Assembly (NCBI GenBank): GCA_964510205.1
Contig: CAZEBW010000129.1
Span: 1 to 7,051 of the forward strand
Direction of reading: 5' to 3'
Source: CAZEBW01 sp964510205
GTDB lineage: Bacteria > Chloroflexota > Anaerolineae > VGOG01
Length of the DNA stretch: 7,051 bases
The notes under the pieces were generated by a model. The model did not search any database, was not told where the DNA came from, and worked only from the letters and a program-made list of their open reading frames with translations. A program made the translations under genes and the position numbers. Of this stretch, positions 1 to 4,391 are shown one piece after another (within the stretch, counting starts at the first letter, position 1; every line of letters begins with the position of its first letter).

Positions 1-65
1 TCCACGACCTCGGCTCGTACAGTGACCCGCTCTGGTCCCATGTGCCCGTTGTTGTTTTCAGCCAT
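1..65 (-). CDS. Start of an unidentified gene, cut by the window edge
   Basis: An ATG at 65 follows an AAGGAG ribosome binding site with a 5-base spacer, the best-matched site in the window. Twenty-one codons are visible, beginning MAENNNGHMGPERV and ending AEVV at the edge. It is in a different frame from the methylase remnant that overlaps it, and it starts after the point where that remnant loses family resemblance. The polar asparagine-rich start followed by alternating hydrophobic residues suggests a cytoplasmic protein opening with a beta strand. The family cannot be named from this much sequence. The call rests on start-site quality and frame, not on homology. Confidence 0.45.
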   Translation of the reverse strand, partial: MAENNNGHMGPERVTVRAEVV

Positions 66-70
66 AGTGT

Positions 71-76
71 CTCCTT
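71..76 (-). promoter_or_regulatory. Strong ribosome binding site for the gene starting at 65
   Basis: The minus strand reads AAGGAG, then five bases, then ATG. The match to the anti-Shine-Dalgarno consensus and the spacing decide the start of the edge gene and argue that the overlapping methylase frame is not the translated one here. Confidence 0.55.
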
Positions 77-109
77 GTTCGATTGCCTCCGCATTGCTAA
101 TCGCTTCGT

Positions 110-160
110 CCGATACTCCCCCCACCGCTCCTCATCCTTCCGCCGCACGATGGGGAAGGT
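110..160 (-). repeat. 51-bp direct repeat, copy 1 (methylase C-terminus)
   Basis: Positions 110-160 match 3537-3587 at 48 of 51 bases in the same orientation. Both encode the methylase C-terminal motif VRRK-x-E-x-RWGEYR. Similarity ends abruptly on both sides of this copy. Confidence 0.75.
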
Positions 161-325
161 GATGTCCTCCTCCAGCACGGCGGGGCTTTTGGGAGCCTCC
201 GCCCAGGGCAGGGCGAACGACTCAGGCTCGACCCCGCGCTGGCGGGTGCTGAGTTCGCGGACGTTCTCTATGAAGGCGGCGCTGATCAGGCCGCCGGAGG
301 GGATGATGTGGGTTGAGGTGGGCAT

Positions 326-865
326 TCAGTCGGTCTCTCCAAGTCTGCGACGAACCTCATCAAAATAGTCGCGGAACTCGCTGGGAATGATGTCAGCTTT
401 GGGTGCCTCGGGCAAGATGGTGTAGAAGTGACGCTCCAGTTCTCCAAACTCGATCAAGTCCTGGTGTAGCATGAACATTACATCCTCCAGGTCGGCTTCG
501 AATCCGCGGGCAATCTTGCTCAATGCGATGGTGTAGGGATCAAATACATACACAGCCAGTTCGCCGTAGCGGCCGATCAATCGTCGCCGTTCATAAGCTT
601 GCGGGGGCAGGGGAACAAATTAGGCTATCGGCACCGCGTCTACATGGAGGTGCATTTCGGAGGCCAACTCGGCGACAGCCACCTCAAATTGCTCAGCCGA
701 GTCCGCATCCGTCTCGAAAGTATAGTCAACATCCACCGTAGTGCGCGGATTTCCCAGCAAGCATAGCGCACTGCCTCCCAGCAAATAGAGATCGCCAGCG
801 CCTGTGAAGCGTTCACCCAAGCGTCGAAGAAATGTTTCCAAAGTAGCCAGCGTTACTGGCTCCAT
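326..865 (-). pseudogene. DUF6036-type nucleotidyltransferase with an in-frame ochre stop
   Basis: Start ATG 865 follows AAAGGGG at a good distance and overlaps the end of the upstream gene by 13 bases. The first 81 codons carry the nucleotidyltransferase core: GGSA at residues 30-33 and the metal-binding DVD at 45-47 in RTTVDVDY. Codon 82 is TAA (620-622), yet the same frame continues without any shift as FVPLPPQAYERRRLIGRYG and on through YTIALSKIARGFEADLEDV to a TGA at 326. This downstream part is the conserved second half of the family, including the IALSK and EADLEDV segments. The whole would be a normal-length protein of about 179 residues if the stop were a sense codon; one base change from GAA, CAA or AAA gives TAA. 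A TTG at 580 could in principle restart translation of the second half. Related proteins act as nucleotidyltransferases in toxin-antitoxin-like pairs; the role here is inferred. Confidence 0.75.
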
Positions 866-1392
866 TGAATTCCCCTTTCCCAGTCACGTATCAGTTTTTG
901 CACTACCTGTTCGTACGTGCCCGTCCAGTTCACCACCGCCCGTGTTCGGTGTCGCAGTTCACGCTCCAACAGCCTCAGCCTCTCGCGGGGCGGGCCCTCG
1001 GTGGGCAAGCCCAGTTCTTTCGATAGGAAATCGGGCAGCCATAGCCAGCGCTCTCCTACAAGAAGCCGCAGACGGTCGGCGTACTCCCGTTGGAGAAGCA
1101 TGGCTGCCGTATAGAGGGACTGCAGGGTTAAGCGATCCTGAGATGAAAGTCGCTCCAACGCAGCAGGCACGGCTTCTGCATACTCAGGGTGAGATAGCAG
1201 GACGGCAATCACGGCTGCACGGACGCGGGCACTGGGTTGCCGTACCAGGTCGGCCAGGAGTATCTCCGGGGAGCGCACTTGGCTGGCCTGGTAAGAGGAC
1301 TGACGCGACAGATAGCGGATGCCCAGCAAGCCTAGTTCAGCCACGAGTCTTTCTTCTTCAGTGAGCACTTCACGTGTTTTATCTTTTGGCAT
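853..1392 (-). CDS. Helical protein of unknown family, partner of the nucleotidyltransferase
   Basis: I do not recognise a named family. From ATG 1392 the product is 179 residues (MPKDKTREV start); an upstream ATG at 1458 would add 22 residues, but these overlap a remnant reading frame and look unrelated, so the shorter start is preferred. A purine-rich stretch (GGGGAAGAAAGAA) precedes it. The sequence is almost wholly alpha-helical, rich in Leu, Arg and Glu, with HEAT-like spacing in the middle (ARVRAAVIAVLLSHPEYAEA, then LTLQSLYTAAMLLQREYADR) and a C-terminal basic, tryptophan-containing helix (VVQKLIRDWERG). No signal peptide or membrane segment is seen. Its stop lies inside the start of the nucleotidyltransferase gene (13-base overlap), which points to a co-translated, probably interacting pair. 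A role as antitoxin or adaptor for the nucleotidyltransferase is inference only. Confidence 0.7.
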   Translation of the reverse strand: MPKDKTREVLTEEERLVAELGLLGIRYLSRQSSYQASQVRSPEILLADLVRQPSARVRAAVIAVLLSHPEYAEAVPAALERLSSQDRLTLQSLYTAAMLLQREYADRLRLLVGERWLWLPDFLSKELGLPTEGPPRERLRLLERELRHRTRAVVNWTGTYEQVVQKLIRDWERGIQWSQ

Positions 1393-1426
1393 TTCTTTCT
1401 TCCCCACTCCTGGCCACGACAAGAGC

Positions 1427-1585
1427 TTAGAGGCGATCGCCCTTGTATCCATTAGCACTAATCACGTTGCCGATACCAGTGACGTCGCCGCCGATGAGGT
1501 TGTCGCAGGCCCCCTCCGCTTCCAGCGCACCCAGGGCCACCCCCTGGCGCATGGCCTGCTGCCGAAGTTCTCGCCGGGTGATCAT
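1427..1585 (-). pseudogene. AbiEii toxin stub fused to a beta-helix-like fragment
   Basis: ATG 1585 overlaps the TGA of the AbiEi gene by one base (TGATG), the usual coupling of AbiEi and AbiEii. The first 22 residues (MITRRELRQQAMRQGVALG, ALE) look like the N-terminus of AbiEii nucleotidyltransferase toxins, which normally continue with a Lys-Asp-Tyr segment and about 200-300 further residues. Here the sequence switches after ALE to a short piece, NLIGGDVTGIGNVISANG, whose pattern (NxIGG, GNVISxN) is typical of right-handed parallel beta-helix repeat proteins. The frame stops at 1427 after 52 codons. No catalytic GS..D.D motif remains, so no toxin activity is expected. An earlier in-frame ATG at 1600 lies inside the AbiEi gene and is less likely. 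The AbiEii assignment rests on about 20 residues plus gene context. Confidence 0.55.
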
Positions 1586-2409
1586 CAATGCTTCCGCCAT
1601 TCAAGCAGTCGTTCCTCGTCCACATTCAGACGCAGGTTCCACTCAGAGTGATAGGAGCCACGACGCCCGTAGCGTGGGTCGAGCAACGTCTCGCCCGGCG
1701 AAATCTCAGCTCGCCAGCGGTCTATCCACTCTCCGACCTCTAGCCCCAACACCTCGACCAGGTACCCCAGTCGCTTAAACACCGTGCGATTGCCCAACCG
1801 CTGGGCATCGGCGGTCAGTTGAGCCCAGTTTGCATCACCCGCCGAGTAACGTTCCAATCCCTTGGCCAATTCGACGATACCACCGCACAGATCAGGGTGG
1901 TCGAGCCCGTCCACCAGCGTCTTAGATGGGGTGGTGATCCGCACTGACTGATCCTCGATGGTCACCGTCTGGATGCCGAAGAACTTGCGGGGGGTGAGGG
2001 TGATAAAGCGGAAACGCAGCCCCAATTCCTCGACAGTGACTTCGGCTTTGCGACGGGTAGTGGCCACGAAGACGGTGTGGGACAGCAGGTCAGAAAGGGC
2101 GTGGAAGGAGAGAGCCGAGGCGTAGGCGATGGCGTAGGGCTGCACCAGGTGGGCAGCGATGACGAACTCGTGCGTGCTATAGAGTCCTTCCATCCCTGCT
2201 TCCAGAGGCAGGATGAGGTACTTGCCCTTTTCCAGACGGAGCAGCCAGCGCTTGCGGGTCAGGTGATAGAGCAGCTTGTTGATGTCCTGGCCCCCATTGC
2301 CCAAAGCCGTGCGTGCCTGAGCAGTGGAAAAAACGACATGGCCAGCGGCGGCCAGCCGATTGAGCAGGCGGGTCTCAGTTGGACCGAGTGTTCGTTTTTG
2401 TGTCATCAT
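1585..2409 (-). CDS. abiEi: AbiEi-family antitoxin / transcriptional repressor
   Basis: The product is 274 residues from ATG 2409 (or 273 from ATG 2406, which has better spacing from the GGAAAGGG ribosome binding site); the longer frame from 2439 adds an unlikely leader. Residues about 5-65 form the N-terminal winged helix (LGPTETRLLNRLAAAGHVVF, then LLYHLTRKRWLLRLEKGKYL). The C-terminal domain follows with the family's hallmark segments: THEFVIAAHLVQPYAIAYAS, ALSFHALSD, RFITLTPRKFFG and KTLVDGLDHPDLCGG. In type IV AbiE systems this protein neutralises the AbiEii nucleotidyltransferase without needing contact and represses its own operon by binding inverted repeats in the promoter. The gene looks complete, but its toxin partner immediately downstream is reduced to a stub, so it is an orphan antitoxin. 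It may still regulate or act against AbiEii-like enzymes elsewhere. Confidence 0.88.
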   Translation of the reverse strand: MMTQKRTLGPTETRLLNRLAAAGHVVFSTAQARTALGNGGQDINKLLYHLTRKRWLLRLEKGKYLILPLEAGMEGLYSTHEFVIAAHLVQPYAIAYASALSFHALSDLLSHTVFVATTRRKAEVTVEELGLRFRFITLTPRKFFGIQTVTIEDQSVRITTPSKTLVDGLDHPDLCGGIVELAKGLERYSAGDANWAQLTADAQRLGNRTVFKRLGYLVEVLGLEVGEWIDRWRAEISPGETLLDPRYGRRGSYHSEWNLRLNVDEERLLEWRKH

Positions 2410-2435
2410 TATACCCTTTCCATAGGATAATGATA

Positions 2436-2448
2436 GCACAGATTGTGC
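2436..2448. promoter_or_regulatory. Short palindrome upstream of abiEi, candidate operator
   Basis: A perfect GCACA-GAT-TGTGC dyad sits 27-39 bases upstream of the abiEi start. AbiEi proteins are known to autoregulate through inverted repeats near their promoters, so this is a reasonable operator candidate, but arms of five bases are short and chance occurrence is possible. Confidence 0.3.
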
Positions 2449-2541
2449 AAGAAGGCAAAGAGCAGCCGCTGACTAACGATAGGCATCACTCTCGCCTTGA
2501 CCAGAACGCAACCACCTCACCTCTACTACGCTCAGCGCGGC

Positions 2542-3499
2542 TCACGCCGGCGGGGGCGGCGCCCCACGTCGGCCGTGACAATGCTTGTATTTCTTGCCGC
2601 TGCCACAGGGGCAGGGGGCGTTGCGGCCGATTTTCTTCACCCGCACCGGCTGGGTACCGCGTGACTGTCTCGCAACCGAACGGGGCCGTGATGTCGGCCG
2701 GCGCATCTCCCGTGGCTGTCGCTTCCGGTACATCGTCAGCAGGTCCTTCTCAGGATCAATGCGCGGCGGACGGGCGGGTCGGGCATACGCCTCCTCAAAG
2801 TCTTCACGCCCCATCCAGATGGGTGAGATCAGGCCCCGGTCAAACATGCTGGCGATCAGGTCGTAGGCCTGAGGGTCTTGCAGGTCACACAGGTCACTGA
2901 CCAGCGACTCCCAGACCTGGGGATCGTCCAGTTCGGCTTTCACCTGCTCGTAGCTCTCGTAGCCGGAGAAATCAATCGCCGGGTCGGGCAGCAGGGCCAG
3001 CATCGTGGCTGTCACCCGCTCATAGGTTTCCGGGTAATGCTGGGCGATGGCTTTCAGGGTTTCGGCGGCCATAGCGCGGGGATACCACTGCACCGTCTGG
3101 ATCGCCGCTTCGATGGCTGAGGTCTTGATTCTCTAATGCGCTTCATCTTGCCTGTCTCCTTGTCAATCACCAACATCGGATCCTGGCTCATGCGTGGCTC
3201 AGTCAGACAGTCGCCAGCGATCTCTTGCAGCAAGGCCAGCAGCGTCTGCATTCGCAGGTCGCTCATTGCGGTGACCAGCAGGGTACGATTGTTCTTGAGT
3301 TCGAGATCGCCGAAGCACAGGGAACTATACTGGTCTTCAACCGACGGATGGCCATGGAAGACCCAAAAGGCACTGGCCTGGCTGGTATCTGTACAGCGCA
3401 ACCGCCGGTCTGCCGTCAGCCGCTCGCGGATCACGTCTCCGTTGACGCTGCGAAACGTAGCTGTCTGGGGCTTGACCAGGCTGTATCATTCTTGGTCAT
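2542..3499 (-). pseudogene. SEC-C motif zinc-binding protein, broken by two frameshifts
   Basis: Three frames join into one protein of about 319 residues. ATG 3499, preceded by AAGGGG, opens MTKNDTAWSSP. Restoring one base near the CCCC run at about 3466-3469 continues into QTATFRSVNGDVIRERL and on through CFGDLELKNNRTLLVTAMSD to DKETGKMKRIRE. A second one-base restoration near 3129-3134 leads into IKTSAIEAAIQTVQWYPRAM and the C-terminal part. That last part contains a helical domain and ends in the SEC-C motif NAPCPCGSGKKYKHCHG, with the zinc ligands CxC-x8-CH intact. SEC-C is found at the end of SecA and of many stand-alone proteins; the function of this architecture is not known to me. Both shifts have the sign of a lost base, so real decay and sequencing error are both possible. 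The start overlaps the end of the methylase remnant upstream. Confidence 0.7.
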
Positions 3500-3536
3500 G
3501 ATTTACCCCTTCGTTTTTTGGAATTTGAACGGTCAG

Positions 3537-3587
3537 CCGATACTCCCCCCACCGCGCCTCACCCTTCCGCCGCACGGTGGGGAAGGT
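3537..3587 (-). repeat. 51-bp direct repeat, copy 2 (methylase C-terminus)
   Basis: This copy differs from 110-160 at three positions only. It lies within the methylase C-terminal remnant and encodes DTFPTVRRKGEARWGEYR. Confidence 0.75.
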
Positions 3588-3680
3588 GTCCAGGGTTTTT
3601 TTGACAGTTCGTCGCGGGTGAGGCCGTAGAGGTGGGCATAGAGGGCATCCAGTTCGGCCCGCAGGTGAGGGAGGGCGGCT
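3537..3680 (-). pseudogene. C-terminal remnant of an Eco57I/PglX-type adenine methylase
   Basis: One frame reads LPHLRAELDALYAHLYGLTR and DEL; after a frameshift at an A-run (about 3596-3604) the next frame reads KTLDTFPTVRRKGEARWGEY. Together these make the C-terminal signature of large Eco57I-type DNA methylases, roughly AELDALxAHLYGLTRDEL followed by ILDTFPIVRRKDE-x-x-GEYRTKR. At the shift an 11-base stretch stands where nine bases would be expected, so this is a small scar and not a simple single-base error. Similarity stops right after GEYR. No catalytic NPPY motif is present. The remnant follows a truncated copy of the acidic small protein, as the methylase-like gene does at 5840, so it probably marks a second module of the same type. 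Confidence 0.65.
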
Positions 3681-3822
3681 GTTTGCGCCGCTCGATTTCG
3701 GCCCACGTTTCCAGCATGGTATCCAGGGGTAATGCACCATCCCACTCAGCGGATCGCTCAATATACTGCTCGATCAATTGGTCGAACTCCTCGTTGGTCA
3801 AATCGTCAAGTGTCTGAGGCAT
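3559..3822 (-). pseudogene. Truncated paralogue of the 100-aa acidic protein
   Basis: ATG 3822 has an AGGG ribosome binding site about six bases upstream. The first 48 residues (MPQTLDDLTNEEFDQLIEQY, then IERSAEWDG and ETWAEIERRKQ) align with residues 3-46 of the small protein at 6139: both have L-x-D-[ML]-[ST]-x-EF-x-Q followed by an amphipathic helix and an I-[DE]-R-x-KQ ending. After RRKQ the frame runs for another 39 residues through DNA that encodes a methylase C-terminus in another frame, so those residues are not native. The second half of the small protein (the beta-rich part seen in the 6139 copy) is missing. The N-terminal helix-rich part might still be made. Confidence 0.6.
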
Positions 3823-3850
3823 TTTGAACCCTGCTCCAACGTTTCCAACA

Positions 3851-4037
3851 TCTGGCATCGTTTCATTTGACCTGGAAATGGCAGGAGATCGGTTTACACT
3901 TTTCCGAGGCTCTGGCGTCAAAGAAAGCGCGAAAGTGCAGAGAAACAGCCAGAAAACGACTTTCAGTGTTCATCTGGACGGATACTCTGCTCGAAAAGTG
4001 TAAAGCTTCTATCTCGGCGATTTGAAACGATGCCAGA
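3851..4037. repeat. Nested inverted repeats in a 283-bp non-coding stretch
   Basis: Between the small-protein paralogue and the winged-helix fragment (3823-4105) I see no convincing gene. Two perfect inverted repeats are nested here: 15-bp arms TCTGGCATCGTTTCA at 3851-3865 and its complement at 4023-4037, and 12-bp arms TTTACACTTTTC at 3893-3904 and 3993-4004. The inner pair extends to CGAG with a one-base bulge. The left outer arm ends about 28 bases upstream of the small-protein start. The overall 187-bp unit has the look of a small non-autonomous element or of a two-site operator region; no flanking target duplication is obvious. Confidence 0.6.
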
Positions 4038-4084
4038 ATACCTCTAGATTCTCTCACTGGCTGTTGTTCGAGACACTTTCAGTG
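3959..4084 (+). repeat. Pair of 10-bp direct repeats
   Basis: ACTTTCAGTG occurs at 3959-3968, inside the nested inverted repeats, and again at 4075-4084, outside them. It may be chance, or one more binding-site copy in this control-like region. Confidence 0.35.
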
Positions 4085-4105
4085 ACTCCTCCCCGACTGG
4101 GTCGC

Positions 4106-4288
4106 CTATGAATGCGATTCGTCCAGATCCAACTCTCGACATATGTTAACGCTTGATATGTTAACGAATGCGTTGGGGGTGCTACATATTCCCACCTCGC
4201 TCACCTTTTGGTAGACCTGGTTGGTAAAGCTATTGCCGTGCTGGCGTGCATAGGCCAGGATACGCCGTTGCCGTTGGTTCATAACCAC
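4106..4288 (-). pseudogene. Winged-helix fragment of a GHKL-type regulator
   Basis: The frame encodes 60 residues from GTG 4288, or 58 from ATG 4282. The opening MNQRQRRILAYARQHGNSFT followed by NQVYQKVSEVG looks like the C-terminal winged helix of AlbA_2/HATPase_c_4 regulators, which commonly read as NERQR-x-I-L-x-Y-x-R-x-x-G-x-I-T-N-x-x-Y-x-x-x. The recognition helix that should follow is replaced by an unrelated sequence (ICSTPNAFVNISSVNIC) covering two tandem 11-bp repeats. It lies downstream of the 482-aa chimera, whose own C-terminus is the same kind of regulator, so this could be the end of a second regulator. A functional protein is unlikely. Confidence 0.45.
4141..4166. repeat. Two 11-bp direct repeats, ATATGTTAACG
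   Basis: ATATGTTAACG is repeated exactly with a 4-base spacer (period 15). Each unit contains the palindrome GTTAAC. The pair is in the tail of the winged-helix fragment and is more AT-rich than its surroundings, as binding sites often are. Confidence 0.6.
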
Positions 4289-4307
4289 TGACCAATCAGG
4301 TCATCAG

Positions 4308-4357
4308 GTTATGTTTCTCTAAACGATGTTTCGTAAGTGGCATACGAGAAACATAAC
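4308..4357. repeat. Perfect 12-bp inverted repeat downstream of the chimera
   Basis: GTTATGTTTCTC (4308-4319) and GAGAAACATAAC (4346-4357) are perfect complements around a 26-base centre. The centre holds a further ATGTTTC and a smaller TCGTA/TACGA dyad, so ATGTTTC occurs three times, counting both strands. No T-run follows on the minus strand, so it is not a classical intrinsic terminator. It lies 35 bases after the stop of the chimera and could be a protein-binding site or an mRNA 3' hairpin. Confidence 0.6.
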
Positions 4358-4391
4358 TCTGAAAACGGACAAAGAATCGGACAATGTTCGT

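Larger units (their letters stand above)
1..325 (-). pseudogene. Methylase-like gene remnant, N- and C-terminal ends joined (partial)
   Basis: An open frame runs from ATG 325 off the left edge (108 codons). Residues 1-55 (MPTSTHIIPSGG, then ISAAFIENVREL, RGVEPESFALPWAEAP) look like the start of a large Eco57I-type restriction/methylase protein. At about residue 56 the sequence changes abruptly to FPIVRRKDEERWGEYRTKR, which is the kind of motif found at the extreme C-terminus of those proteins, usually roughly a thousand residues later. The C-terminal motif is matched by a second copy near 3537-3587. I infer an internal deletion that removed the catalytic domain. Beyond about position 105 the frame stays open but no longer looks like the family. 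The ATG directly follows the TGA of the nucleotidyltransferase gene (TGAATG), so the two were probably translated together. The identity of the N-terminal piece is from memory and less sure than that of the C-terminal motif. Confidence 0.5.

Noticed and set aside
42..368. Plus-strand open frame of 108 codons
   Set aside because: It is the antisense of the methylase remnant, whose minus-strand frame carries the recognisable RWGEYRTKR motif. The plus-strand product is serine- and arginine-rich, as shadow frames typically are.
1431..1440. GGCGATCGCC palindrome resembling the cyanobacterial HIP1 repeat
   Set aside because: Only one copy was noticed in 7 kb, while HIP1 is highly iterated in genomes that have it.
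1393..1458. Longer start for the helical protein
   Set aside because: The extra 22 residues overlap the AbiEii/beta-helix remnant in another frame and look unrelated to the helical domain.
2408..2413. TATAAT as the -10 box of the abiEi promoter
   Set aside because: The hexamer overlaps the start codon, so transcription would begin inside the gene, and no -35 lies at the right distance.
3863..4057. Minus-strand open frame of 64 codons
   Set aside because: It runs through the nested inverted repeats, has no recognisable motif and no good start signal.
4308..4357. Intrinsic terminator for the chimera gene
   Set aside because: The stem is AT-rich, the loop is 26 bases, and no T-run follows on the minus strand.
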